Source: Gamarada debralockiae
Taxonomy: Eukaryota; Ascomycota; Leotiomycetes; Helotiales; Hyphodiscaceae
NCBI GenBank assembly: GCA_002803225.1
Contig: NXFV01000154.1
Location: 28,143 to 92,142, forward strand
Length of the DNA: 64,000 nt
Direction of reading: 5' to 3'
In this document: positions 51,460-63,135 of the stretch, one piece after another
Position numbering within the stretch: the first letter of the stretch is position 1
Layout: every line of letters starts with the position of its first letter
Made by a program: the position numbers and the translations under genes
Notes under the pieces: generated by a model
What the model saw: the letters and a program-made list of their open reading frames with translations, nothing else
What the model was told of the DNA's origin: nothing
Databases searched by the model: none

Positions 51460-51918
51460 TGGCGGGGTAAATGAGGGGTAGGCGTTTGGTCATGACTTTG
51501 CATGCATTCGGCGGCGTATGGATACTTTGATGATGCTGTATAGGATATTAATGATCACTGTCTTTGAAAGATGCTATGTAACTGAAGTAATTGATAGAGA
51601 CAAACGGAGTGTACCTCCTGGATCACCTGATCGACGAGTCCAGTTTGAGACGGGATGTTTTCCAAACCAACTTACAGCATCTGCACATTTAAAACCATAG
51701 GGATAGAACTTCAGAAACTTACTTATAATCAAGTTATATAAAGATCGAACTGACCAGAGTGAATGGCTCTTTGGTGACAATGGAGTCTCGAGGCCAGCCG
51801 CTACGTATCAACATCACTACTGCCACCCGCACATTTGATGACCTCGTTGACAAGGCTGAGTCCACAAAAAACCACTCTCAAAAACTAAACACCAGTGCAC
51901 AATTCAGAGTCAAATGCA
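51460..51918. other. intergenic region CSM3-SKI2
   Basis: About 460 bp holding the 3' UTR of CSM3 and the promoter of SKI2. No further feature seen. Confidence 0.45.
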
Positions 51919-54900
51919 ATGGCCGACCTGGCCAGCACTCTGGAGAAGCTCCAGCTCTCCGCGACTGATACAACAGATGATTGGATCGACCAGATTCTCG
52001 AAGAACAGCAACGACCACGAAAACGCATAAAGCAAGACCAAGAAGAGCTAAAGCGGGAGCTGGAAGAGAAATATCTCACTCCCTCAAAGTCATTCTCCAC
52101 TGAATGGCTCAACAAACTCCAACAGTAGGCTATCCCCTTCCTCCCAGCACAAGAATGAGACTGACAGCACCCCGGCAGACGCTGGGAAGCCCCCACCGAC
52201 TACACCGGCCTCTTCAAGCTTGCACCCACACAAACAAGAACCATAACAAGATTCACACGCGAAGGCCTCGAAGGACGAATCACAGGATACAAAGAAGTCA
52301 CGGTTCCAGCCAACAGCGCGACAGCGAAGAACTCTACGTCCTTTCTGCGGAAACCTGCCAATAGAGCGGATTTCGTGCGAGGGGCTGCGGGGTTCTTCCC
52401 TTTTGCGCCGGGTGGATTGGAGGGTGTTGAAGCTGCTGCGGTGTTGGATGACCAGGCTATTAGGGCTGATGCTGCGATTTCTACGGAGGCATCGAAGCTG
52501 GAGAGGGTTATTAACTTTAGTGAGGGTGGACTGCTGAGTGTTCCGCCTGGGTTTGAGAGGGGTTTGGATTTTGAGAAGAAGAAGACAGAGGAAGACCAGA
52601 CGGAAGCTAATGATATCGAGAAGGTGTTGGAGGAGGAGCCAGGAAATGAACTCGCGCAGGAGGGGAGCGGCGAAAACGGTGTCGATGGGACCGGAGAATC
52701 TAGCGACTCATCAGAAGGGGATGGAGAGGACGACATCGATTCTCTCTTACCGGTCGAATTCCCAGCACTGGAACCCCATGGAGTCCTTGCAGCATCGAGT
52801 ACCAAACGAGGAGGCAGAGAATGGGCACATATGGTCGACGTCAAGAGAGATATTCTGAACTTCAGGGAATTGGTGCCAGATATGGCGAGAGAATGGCCCT
52901 TTGAGCTCGATACTTTCCAAAAAGAAGCAGTCTATCACCTCGAGAATGGCGACTCGGTTTTCGTTGCTGCACATACGTCCGCTGGAAAGACGGTGGTGGC
53001 AGAATATGCCATTGCTCTGGCAGCCAAACATATGACGAAGGCCATCTACACATCGCCGATCAAGGCTTTGAGTAACCAGAAGTTCCGAGACTTTCGGGAG
53101 GTGTTTGATGAAGTTGGCATTCTTACTGGGGATGTGCAGATCGCACCTGAGGCCAGCTGTCTCATTATGACGACCGAGATTTTACGAAGTATGCTCTACA
53201 GAGGAGCTGACCTGATTCGAGACGTAGAGTTTGTTATTTTCGACGAAGTTCATTATGTCAATGATCTAGAGCGAGGCGTTGTCTGGGAGGAGGTCATCAT
53301 CATGTTGCCAGAGCATGTTACATTGATTCTACTGTCCGCCACCGTACCAAATACCTACGAGTTTGCATCTTGGGTTGGACGAACAAAGCGGAAAGATATC
53401 TACGTTATCTCAACACCGAAACGACCGGTTCCATTAGAGCACTACCTTTGGGCCAATAAAGGCATTTACAAGATCGTGGACCATGAGAAGAAGTTCATTG
53501 AGAAGGGCTGGAAGGATGCAAATGACGTCCTTTCTGGGAGGGATAAGACCAAAGCCCTTCCAGCGGCAGAAACCAATAGCCGTGGGGGTGGGAATGGACG
53601 AGGGGGTAGAGGGCAGAATCAGCGAGGCGGTAATCAAAGAGGTGGCGGTCAACGTGGAGGCGCACAGCAACGAGGCCGTGGCGGCCCTCCTCGAGCCAGC
53701 CATGCGCCTGGACACATGGGCAGAGGTGGCAGACCTGGGGGCCGAACTTCTGCAGCCCAAGACAAGACTTTATGGGTACATCTTGTGCAGTACCTCAAGA
53801 AAGAAAGCTTGCTTCCTGCTTGTATCTTCGTCTTCTCGAAGAAGCGTTGCGAGGAAAATGCGGACGCCTTGAGCAACCAGGATTTCTGCACCGCCACGGA
53901 AAAGAGCGCCATCCATATGATCGTCGAGAAATCAATTGCACGACTAAAGCCGGAAGACAGAGTGTTACCACAGATTGTGCGATTACGTGATTTGCTTGGC
54001 CGAGGTATTGCAGTGCATCATGGTGGATTACTTCCCATTGTGAAGGAGGTTGTCGAGATGCTCTTTGCTCAAACATTGGTCAAGGTGCTCTTCGCGACAG
54101 AGACATTTGCCATGGGTTTGAACTTGCCAACTCGAACGGTGGTCTTTTCTGGCTACCGAAAACACGACGGTCACTCCTTCCGAAATTTGCTCCCTGGTGA
54201 ATACACACAGATGGCAGGAAGAGCAGGTCGTCGAGGTCTAGATACCGTGGGATCTGTCATCATCGTAGCGCCAGGAGGAGGAGAAGCTCCACCAGTCACT
54301 GAGCTTCGTCAAATGATTCTCGGTGACCCATCAAAGCTTCGCTCGCAGTTCAGATTGACGTACAACATGATACTCAATCTTTTGCGGGTTGAAGCCTTGA
54401 AGATCGAAGAGATGATCAAGCGAAGTTTCAGTGAACATGCCACGCAACAGCTACTACCAGAGCACGAAAAGTCAATCAAGGTCTCTGAGGCTGATTTGGC
54501 GAAGATTAAACGGGAGCCCTGCAATATTTGTGACACGGATCTTGATGCATGCCATCAAGCTGCTCAGAACTACAGACAGTTTACGCTCGATCTCCATCTG
54601 GGCCTCATAGCCACTCCTGTCGGGCGAAGAATGTTTGCTGCAAGGCGCTTGGTAGTGTATAACCGTGACGGTATTCGGACGCCAGGAATTCTACTTCGAG
54701 AAGGCGCAACCGGCGGAACGGCTCCTTTCGTTCACGTTCTGGAGTTTAGGACTCGTAGAGATCAGCGAGATTCAACCGACTTGCTCCCCTACCTCCCGAA
54801 GTATCGCAAGATGTTCACCAAGCTGCCACAATTCAAGAAGCACATTTCGACGAAAACTTTACAGATTCCGGTGTCAGATTTAGAATGCGTCACCAAGACC

Positions 54901-55857
54901 ATCGTCAAGGGCGTCACTCCACATATTTTCGAAGGTGGGGATGCATATAAAAAGGCACAGGAAGAGATCATGCGACTTTGTTCGTCTTGGGAGCTCGATG
55001 AATGGAATGAATTGGATTGCTCTCGCATCAACGACTTACATCTTCGGGATACACTGGCCAAGCGTGTTGAGGAGTCCATAGTTGCTCAGAAGGCTAAGTG
55101 TCTGCATTGTCCCCAATTCATCAAACATGCAAGTCCAATCAACCCTCAGTCAGAATCCAATGCTAATATTTGAAAGTTCGCAATGTGTCACGACCAATGG
55201 CTCATCAAAGAAAACATCTCACAACTCCGCCAGCTCATGTCTGATCAAAACCTCCAACTCCTTCCCGATTACGAACAACGAATCCAAGTTCTCAAAGATC
55301 TCGAATTTATAGATGATGCCTCTCGAGTCCAGCTCAAAGGCAAAGTGGCCTGCGAGATCCACTCAGCAGACGAGCTCGTTCTCACCGAACTTATCCTCGA
55401 CAACGTACTGGCAGCCTACGAACCCGCCGAAATCGTCGCCCTGCTATCCGCCTTCGTCTTTCAAGAGAAAACCGACATGGTTCCTAATCTCACCGGCAAC
55501 CTAGAAAATGGCATGAAGACCATCATCGAAATTTCCGAGAAAGTCAACGAGCGACAGACGTACCATCAGGTTATCCTTTCCGCGGACGATTCTAACGATT
55601 TCGTTTCACGCCCGAGATTTGGACTGATGGAGGTCGTATACGAGTGGGCGCGAGGAATGAGTTTTAAGAACATCACAGATTTGACTGATGTCCTTGAGGG
55701 AACGATTGTGAGGGTAATTACACGTTTAGATGAGACGTGTAGAGAGGTCAAAAATGCGGCACGTATTATTGGCGATCCGGAGCTTTTTACGAAGATGCAG
55801 ACTTGTCAGGAGATGATAAAGCGAGATATCACTGCCGTGGCATCTTTGTATATGTAA
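51919..55857 (+). CDS. SKI2: SKI2 RNA helicase (Ski complex)
   Basis: A 1278-aa DExH-box helicase that feeds RNA into the cytoplasmic exosome for 3'-5' decay, with Ski3 and Ski8. Exons 51919-52124, 52179-55128 and 55177-55857. Intron 1 (GTAGGC..CAG) restores NKLQQ-RWEAPTDYTGLF. Intron 2 starts with GC, not GT (GCAAGT..AAAG, 55129-55176), and restores QFIKH-FAMCHDQWLIKEN. The N-terminus (WIDQILEEQQRPRKRIKQD) is standard for fungal Ski2. Helicase motifs: I AAHTSAGKTVVAEYA (about residue 331), II FDEVHYVND (about 422), III LLSATVPN, VI QMAGRAGRRGLD (about 745). An RGG/RG-rich stretch at about 535-593 lies between the two RecA folds. The rRNA-processing arch and DSHCT C-terminus (VNERQTYHQ..RPRFGLMEVVYEWARGMSF) follow. 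Confidence 0.95.
55129..55176 (+). other. non-canonical GC-AG intron in SKI2
   Basis: 48 bp, donor CAT|GCAAGT, branch-like TGCTAAT, acceptor GAAAG|TTC. Its length is a multiple of three, but retention would stop translation at a TGA at 55171-55173, before the C-terminal domain. Confidence 0.8.
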
Positions 55858-56042
55858 TGAAGGAACGAAGTTTATGTCGCGATGATAGACAATCACGACG
55901 AAAGGTCAAATTTAATGCAACTCAAGATGAAGTTGCGTCCCGTCCAGCAACTCCTACACGATGCAGTGGCGAATCCAAGGATAATATCATCCCTAGCGAC
56001 CCAACGACCCCCCCTTCTTCCCAACCCCGCGATGCTGGTTTG

Positions 56043-56314
56043 TCATGTTCTTTCCTCCTTCTTCAATTCGCCCTCATCGTACCTTCCATCATGGGCCATT
56101 CTCCTAAAACGAGTCAGCATCTCTCTTCCCTCGTCAAACGATAAACAAACCTTAGCTCTTCCCCAACTTCAATTGCCCCATTCATCTGATCCAGTTGATC
56201 CGTAATGCCCCAATACACAGATCGTTTCTTCGATGGGTGGATGTTAGCCGCCACCAGCAGCCCAACGCCTGTTAGGGCCGCGATGGAAGTGTTTCTTATT
56301 GCGTTGGGATTCAT
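56043..56314 (-). CDS. small hypothetical protein with one membrane segment
   Basis: A 74-aa protein from exons 56314-56151 and 56103-56043. The intron 56104-56150 has GTTTGT donor, a GCTGAC branch and TTTTAG acceptor; splicing gives 225 nt in frame and a charged tail (MAHDGRYDEGELKKEERT). The N-terminus has a hydrophobic stretch (SIAALTGVGLLVAANIHP) followed by SKKRSVYWGITDQLDQMN, suggesting a short mitochondrial or membrane protein. It is convergent with SKI2, 185 bp away. A further upstream exon is possible. Family not recognised. Confidence 0.45.
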
Positions 56315-57033
56315 GAGGATGATTGTTCTTTTGACAAGTGTAGTTGATTCAATTTTGTTTATTCGTGAATTGGTGGGAAATCAAGAAACATTCATTTCTG
56401 AGGGAGATTTATAAGGATGACCGATATCAGAAGTGGTGTGACCAGAGTTAGGCCATTCCTCGGGTCGCTCCGAGCAATCGGTAATCGCCCAACTTTATGT
56501 TCTATGACTTGAAAGCCTGAAATTGTATGATTATTTATTTGGAAAATGGCAAATCAGAAGATAGATGCGTTGTGTTTCCTGGTGTAGAAAGTACGAGTAC
56601 GCAGGGGTTTGTTAGGTCTGCATCCGATTTTAGTCGAAGTGGCACCCACGTTACAGAACGTGAAGTCCCGAATCTGTTCCACCACGGCCACTGATAAGTG
56701 TGTTCCAAGTCTCAAATCCAATATGAATATCGCAATGAGCTCCGCCAGTCCATAAGTCCCTTGAAGGGAATGCCAAAGATCCCCCCGGAGAAGTCGAGAT
56801 AAAATGTCACGTGCGTCTTTCAATGCCAGGATGCATATGGTACACAAAGCGATTGGTCCAGGTCATGCCGCTCTACAGCAGGCTGAAACTCGCGGTTAAC
56901 TTTTTCCTTCGCTGGTTGCGTTTTAGTCTGTGACGTGAGTGGCAGCCGCTCTAACCTGAGCCTCCTGGGCCATCACCTGAGCACCATGAGCATGCCTTGA
57001 GTCAGCTTGCACACAATGTGGGTCCTATATTGG
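56315..57033. other. gene-free stretch before the MITE
   Basis: About 720 bp. A 97-codon minus-strand frame at 56554-56847 has no motif. It probably holds the promoter of the 74-aa gene. Confidence 0.4.
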
Positions 57034-57035
57034 TA

Positions 57036-57348
57036 CTATACCCTCCCCTGAATGTTTGTTAATCCCCACTTATTTTGCCATAATATCACCCTATATTTTA
57101 TCACCTTATTTATGGCATCACCACGTGACTTCGTTCCTACTAAAGGTTAAGAGAGGTAGAGAGAGTGCTCTATAGGGGAGGTCTAAGGAGCCGCAACCCG
57201 GCGGCTTAAACAGATAAAGAAGGTCATGACATATAAGCTTTTGGATTGAACGAAGTCACGTGGTGATGCCATAAATAAGGTGATAAAATATAGGGTGATA
57301 TTATGGCAAAATAAGTGGGGATTAACAAACATTCAGGGGAGGGTATAG
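57036..57348. mobile_element. MITE with perfect 101-bp inverted repeats
   Basis: Left arm 57036-57136 and right arm 57248-57348 are exact reverse complements over 101 bp, starting CTATACCCTCCCCTGAATG and ending TCACGTGACTTCGTTC-like. The 111-bp centre has no coding potential. TA dinucleotides flank both ends (57034-57035 and 57349-57350), the target preference of Tc1/mariner-type transposases. The arms show no mismatch, so insertion or conversion was recent. Confidence 0.9.
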
Positions 57349-57350
57349 TA

Positions 57351-58585
57351 CCCTTTTGTAATCCACTTCTGGTTTCCTTACCCAGTTTTGCTAGGGAATC
57401 TGTTCTGCTCCCTTACAGGGTTCCTGGCGGAGCCAATTTTGGATCTCTCTTATCAAAGAGCACGTGCTAGTAATTACGCCTTACATTTTACCGGATAGGC
57501 GCGGTAGCTTGGCCCGCCTCCCTTTCTGCTAGAAGGTGCTCAATTACGTCGCCACAAGTGGTTTTCAGCAACGTCTGTGCGCAAAGTTCAACTTACTTAT
57601 ACAAGCATGCTTTGCTCGACCAGGCTAAGGCAGCGTTAATTGGATCTTTGATAGCAAGATTGTATATTTACGGATTCTATACAACTAGAAAATAGATAAA
57701 GAATTAGACGTTCCCATTTAACAAATTTGAAGTTGTTAAAGGGCTAGCTGCCAGTTCCAATCAAGAGTTCTCCAACTTGGACTTGTGGCGTTCCCGGTAC
57801 GGCGCTATTAGAAGATACGCATTTGTTTAGATTATATACGAATTAGTAAAATACGAGAGCATAGAGCGGCTATTATATGCTTTGTAATATATTGTGGAGA
57901 CCTGAAAGCTATTGAGCTATGCATACGAGAAGTGTCAGATAAATCACGTGTTGTGTTGCTTTGACCCTTTTATCTTTTACTCTTGATACGGAGTCGAAGA
58001 AGCCTTTTGGGAAGGATTTCGTTCGGTGCAAAGGACCCTTGCCTATTTGCGCTAGAGTATAAAAGTTGTAAGCTATTTGGAATCGGACCCGATGTGAGGA
58101 GTTGGGCGTTCTGTTACACTGTTAAAAAAAGAAGTGTGGCTGCGAAGCGAGTTGCGCAGCTCAGCACAAGCCTGCGTGGCTGGTAGCTAAAATTAGTGGA
58201 AGAAATTTAATTCGGGAGCTTCGATAGGCTGTTTGACCAAATTTATTGGTAAGCCGACGTATTCGTACTTCTCCAAGACCTAGAGTATGAATAGTAGTCG
58301 TCTTCTGTTAAGGCCATAGCTGTGAATAGCCATCCCATATGCTGCTTACACAAGTTAAACTATAATGAGAGTTTCAGCACGCCACGTCCGTTAGGATATT
58401 TAATGACTGAAATAATTCCTAAGGGGCACATTAATTGTTGCAAGGCGTGACAACTCAACGAATATCTCCTATAATAATGGGTCCATTTTCTCAATCCTGC
58501 CTGGGTACACAGCTCAGAGCACATTTCAGCTTTTAACACTATTCAAGTCACTGGCTTTATTACTGTTCTGCCAATATACGAGAAG
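57351..58585. other. AT-richer accessory region, no gene
   Basis: No supportable gene. Stretches near 57640-57930 are AT-rich and look like transposon debris, but no terminal repeats or domains could be read. The last 100 bp form the promoter and 5' UTR of the secreted protein gene at 58586. Confidence 0.4.
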
Positions 58586-59442
58586 ATGCAGTTCTACTTC
58601 CTCCTGCTTGCCTTAACCTTATCCATGGGAGCGACAGCCCAAATTTTATCTATCTCTACCCCTGCCCTAGTATCAATCGGCCAGTCAAACGTAATCACTT
58701 GGGATGGTGGGCTCCCGCCATTCAGTCTGTCTGTGTTGACTGCTCAGGGGAATTATGTTGCACCGATCGGTGAGATTTACCACACTCCTACAGACACAGT
58801 CCTTAGATCTACCGAAACTGAGTATCTACGTGATGCAGCACAAAACCTGATAAGCTTCAGATTCTCTTGGACGCCTAGCCCTTCAACGTTTACCCTAGGA
58901 TCCGAATACATCATACAAGGTGTGGACGTCACGGGCATCACTACCAACAGCCCACCATTCGTCATGGTTGCGGGTTATTGTAGTTGTTCCACTTCGATTA
59001 CTACATCGCAAGGCAGCCCATGTATGCCAACGAGCCAAAGAACTACAGGTATGAGCATTAAGAACTGAACCAATAACAACTTTGACCACAAAAATTGACT
59101 ATAAATTTACAAGGCAGCTCTTGTACCCCAACGACAGAGACGACCACAATTACTACCACTGCGTCAGGAGCCGGGTCGATAAAAACTTTGGCAACGACTA
59201 TTACAATCATACCAACGAACCCAAGCACGCTGCTGCAATGTCCTACCACCAGAGCATCATCCTGTACGCCATCAATATCGAAAATCACAATCACGCAACC
59301 GGCTTCCACAGTCACCAATACAGTGACCAGAACGGATACATTCACCAACACGCATATAAAAGCCCATGGCACAATAACCCTCACGGTTACAGAGACTAAA
59401 ATGGATACAGTAACTACCACATTGATCCGAGGTCCGGAGTGA
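58586..59442 (+). CDS. secreted cell-surface protein, KRE9/KNH1-like domain
   Basis: A 263-aa protein from exons 58586-59048 and 59114-59442; the 65-bp intron (GTATGA..AAG) joins RTTG to SSCTPTTE. Signal peptide at residues 1-18 (MQFYFLLLALTLSMGATA). Then comes a beta-sandwich-like domain of about 110 residues (VSIGQSNVITWDGGLPPFSL; FRFSWTPSPSTFTLGSEYII; NSPPFVMVAG) resembling the N-terminal domain of KRE9/KNH1-related fungal wall proteins. A Cys-containing linker (CSCSTSITTSQGSPC) leads to a long Thr/Ser-rich tail that is probably O-mannosylated. No C-terminal hydrophobic GPI signal is seen, so it may be released or wall-bound without an anchor. Start chosen at the first ATG before the leader. 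Confidence 0.75.
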
Positions 59443-60189
59443 CCGACCTTGTGCATTAGACTTATAGGAGAATACTTCTAACTAGTTGCTCTGATGCTAC
59501 TAGCATGTTCTTATATTGCCTCTCTGTAGGAGGCGGTCGAGAATGGCTGTTTGGGAGAGGGAGAGCCGCTTCGGGCAGCAAGGGAGAACTTCTATAATAG
59601 TAACATTGAAATGTGTGACTAGGTCCTTATATGCAACGATGCTTAACAAGAGAAGACGATTGGTCGACATTATGAATATTATTGTGGGACCAAAATGTCA
59701 CTGTGCCGGGATAGTGGCCACAGGAGAGGACTTGGTACAGTAGGCTCCAGCGCATGACATGTATCCTTGGATACCACTCAAGGCCGGCCTTTCAGCTTGC
59801 TATGAAATATGAGCTTTCTTTAGACATGAAATAAATTAATAAACTCGCTTATCTCTTCCCAGCTATTGCCTCCTAGTTTCATTTTCCAAATTTTGTCAAT
59901 TTATAGCATGAGAACTATCATACTCCCACCTTTAATTAATAATATACTGAATATTAATTTCGAGAGTGAAATTAGTAATACTCAATAACTTAATCAATAG
60001 TTAATACAAAGTAATTAATAGACTCTTCAACAGTCTTCCACATCCTGTCCCAAAAAAATCTGTACCAAAACCACAACTCATATATTACGTAATAATACGA
60101 AACAGGTGGACTGCTATGGAGAAAGAGGAAGTTGTGGCGAAGTTGAAGTGTGAGTTGGTGGGGTATGTAGGGAGCGTTATCATGTTATT
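59443..60189. other. gene-free stretch, partly AT-rich
   Basis: 59930-60060 is strongly AT-rich. Short frames near 59516-59743 show no known domain. Possibly old transposon debris. Confidence 0.35.
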
Positions 60190-60812
60190 TTGTTTGTATC
60201 AAATGTACGACCTCTTCACACCAGAATAATACCGGACACTAAGGAACATACAGCAAACTTAAAGTCGTTTAGGATTGGAAACGTTCTGCAAAGCCTAGGC
60301 AGTATCGCGGAGGTGGCGTACAACACATGGCGAGTCCCACTCAACACACGAAAGAGAAAAGAAGCTGATGTTTGAGATTCAGTTCCAACAGTTTCAAGTG
60401 TTACAATCTCCTAGTGACATCTCAGACAAATTTATGAGCACCTAGTACATACAGCGCATACCTAGTTGCAAAAACCCATGAGAGTCGAGGATCCATGTGG
60501 CATTCCATTCCCAGTCCCTGCCGAATACAATTACGCAGTAAGTGTTCTTGGCATCTGAGCATGAAAAACGGCGTCCAAGTCTAACAGCATACAGATGCTG
60601 TCATAAAGGCTAGATTCAGAGGGGGAAATTGGAAAGACTTAGTCACTCAAGGCCAGTGGGAGCTTTTTAATTCCAAAAACTCCAAACGGTCGATTTCTGA
60701 AAACGACTGACAGTTCTTCCCGGACATGAGCATCACTATGGTTATGAACCTACCTCGATTTGACAGTGAGATGAGATCCCAAGGCCAGGCTGCCAGTCAG
60801 TTATGTATCTAG
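60190..60812 (+). pseudogene. decayed gene, possible ubiquitin-like domain
   Basis: From an ATG at 60478, MRVEDPCGIPFPVPAEYNYA is joined by a canonical 50-bp intron (60538-60587) to HTDAVIKARFRGGNWKDLV and then QGQWELFNSKNSKRSISEND. A TGA at 60708 follows, after which the same frame continues with QFFPDMSITMVMNLPRFD to a TAG at 60810. The spacing resembles the fungal ubiquitin-like domain found in large lineage-specific protein families. An upstream frame at 60190-60375 (VLQSLGSIAEVAYNTWRV) may be an earlier exon, and ECGLWFDELQ near 60890 may be a downstream zinc-binding piece. A single C-to-T change could have made the TGA from CGA. Function unknown. Confidence 0.4.
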
Positions 60813-61973
60813 AAGACCAAGGCGGCGGCTCGACATGGTAAGTTCTCATGAAACTGTGTAAAGCAATAACTTACTTGTCGGCAACGAATGTGGATTGTGG
60901 TTCGATGAACTGCAAAAATTTCCCAGATCGAAAATAGCCCCACCCTCTCACGAAGATTTGATCGTTAGAGAATCTTACAAATTACGTCGCATCGATTCTG
61001 ATGACAGAGTGATGATCGGACTGGGTAGACGACGTTGAATCATCCAACAGTGACAACAAAACGACTGGTTCTAACGCAATAATTGCCAAAACGCCAGTAG
61101 ATGAAGACCAGAAAGCTGAGAAAGACGAATTGCGATATCTGAAAAACGTACGTGTTCAACCTGTTATGCAATATACGAGTCGAGATATTAGCCTAGCTAT
61201 GTATCTATGAGAGACTGTGCAGACAACCGGGGCACTGGTTTCGCCACAAAAATGAAAGCTATAGATATTTGGAATGGTGGACTTGCAATGTAGATGACTG
61301 TCGTCATACTTTTTGGCGTAAAGAGAACACAAGTACAATCCAGGCAAAAGACGAAGGAAGAACACAGATGGCCTCTTAGATTTGCTTTTTCTGAAAATCT
61401 TGCCTGGAAACTCCTCCAGCAATGTCACAATTGAACTTCGAATAGACCCCATGATGAAGCCTGTAAATTCTGTGGCCAAGCCTTCAACACCGGGCACGAA
61501 ATTTCATGCCATACTGCAAACAACCTGGAGGAAATATCGCTTTTTGTTACCTCCATGCAAGCCGACCACGTTCAGATTGAGACAGCCAGTAAATGGCTAC
61601 TGTAGCGCCAGGCTCCAATATATACTTGTCTGGGGTACTCAAGTCAGTTTATGAAATACCAATAATGAGGGTGCGCTAGCATGTACAACGACCCTTCTTG
61701 TCTTCGTTAGTCACTGCCATCACTTGTAATTATTCACAAATGATTTTGCATGGAGCTACGGCGTACTCGATGAAAACTTCGTTGTCTCCTCAAACAGCTC
61801 AGTGATGGATTCGTTTAATTGAACATCCCTACTTTCAACTATATCTATAGGGATACCTCAGCTTTGATAAGTCGCCGAACAAAGAAAATTCAAAAGCGAA
61901 TATTCTGGCACCCTACCGGCCTCCGTGTCACAACTACACACCAGCACAACCAATAAATCCCAACGATCAACTC
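60813..61973. other. no clear gene; possible remnants
   Basis: Short protein-like pieces occur: ECGLWFDELQKF at about 60886 and TPVDEDQKAEKDELRYLKN at about 61090 (plus). A 113-codon minus-strand frame at 61156-61497 has a short hydrophobic stretch. They cannot be joined into one model. The remainder is unremarkable. Confidence 0.35.
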
Positions 61974-62410
61974 TCAAAATGTGCAACACTTATAATCGTT
62001 CCCACCAGGACACAATCCTACATACGGACCTACATCAGCATACGTTCTCTAGTGCCTGCATATCCCAACTTCAGTCCAAGTCAAATTGTTAACATACCGC
62101 TCACCCAATGCGTATTCTCTGTTCCACCCCAAGCACACTGATGCGAAGTCCAATCACAATAACTGTATCCTTCACCAAATTTCGGATCGCAGCTGTTCAC
62201 GAAGCAACATTTGACATCTTCGGGGTCATCGGGGCATGCACCGCTCCTGTAAGTACCACCATAGTCGTCACAGGTTTGGGTGTGTATGCAGATCCCGCCA
62301 TAAGTGTCGGAATAAGGCCCATCGAGGTTCTCGCAGTGGCCGTTGAGTTCTGCTTGAGTGGAGACTGCGAGGAGGGAGATTGCTGTAAGGATGAGAGAAT
62401 GAAGATGCAT
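61974..62410 (-). CDS. small secreted protein of two 6-cysteine modules
   Basis: A 118-aa protein from exons 62410-62098 and 62017-61974; the 80-bp intron (GTATGT..GTAG) joins HWVSG to LCPGGNDYKCCTF. Signal peptide MHLHSLILTAISLLAVSTQA, then about 98 mature residues with 12 cysteines in two units of the form C..C..C..C..CC. Unit 1 runs from NGHCEN to VKCCF; unit 2 from NSCDPK to KCCTF. The same module occurs in fungal secreted proteins, in front of lysozyme- or NlpC/P60-type domains, but here no enzyme domain follows. Six disulfides are possible. The second module is completed only by the spliced exon. Role could be wall binding, defence or host interaction; none is shown. The neighbourhood is transposon-rich. 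Confidence 0.75.
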
Positions 62411-62917
62411 GTTGGGCAGAGAGTTGAACTTTTTGAAAGCGAGGCGGGATGGACGAGCTGAAGGAAATAAGTTCCTGCTTTGAAGGGCGATTGAAAGAAG
62501 TTGCCCCCTTTCAATATCCTCCAGAGAGTGTTGGTCATACTGCGAGCCCCCGCTCAAGATCTAAATAAAGCATCTTAACAACGAATGAACTTGAAAATAA
62601 TACAGATAGCTGCTGATTCCGAATACAAGCAACTTGCCTGTTAAGCTGAAGACACGTATAAACATGAGATCATTTGCCTAACCTGAAGCTCTTGATGATT
62701 GGTGGCCATCAAAACACCAAAGCAGCCGCATGACCAAGCATGGAGAATGCGGGGTAATTAACTGACCGTTTTGATGGAAGATCAATACCGCTAGAAAGAA
62801 CTTGTTTCGTCAACAAGAGATATGATGAAGTGGCGTTCACAGCCCCTTTTTCGAAAGCTGGACGGTCGTCGTACGAAGCAGCCTGGCTGGACTCGCTTAA
62901 ACGCTGAAAAACTAGTA
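62411..62917. other. gene-free stretch before the Fot1/pogo element
   Basis: Contains the presumed promoter of the cysteine-rich secreted protein gene (minus strand) immediately after 62411. A 71-codon frame at 62709-62924 has no motif. Confidence 0.4.
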
Positions 62918-63135
62918 CAGTCAAACCTGGTCATTACGGACTGGGTCATATCGGAATCCTTACCTTTCTGGAATAGCGTCGCCGATCCTGCAGAATTTTG
63001 TAGGCTATATCGGAAAACCTTGCTATAAGCCTTTACAGAATGAGATCGTGATTTTTTTTGGTGTATTCCGATATAACAAGGTCATTGTGTTAGGCTATAG
63101 AAGCTGTAGATTCGACCAATTCTAAGGACCCTATT

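Noticed and set aside
52200..52844. 214-codon minus-strand frame inside SKI2
   Set aside because: Ser/Pro-rich shadow of the acidic N-terminal region of SKI2.
59950..60060. AT-rich tract as a replication origin or centromere-like element
   Set aside because: Only about 110 bp and without repeats; transposon debris is a simpler explanation.
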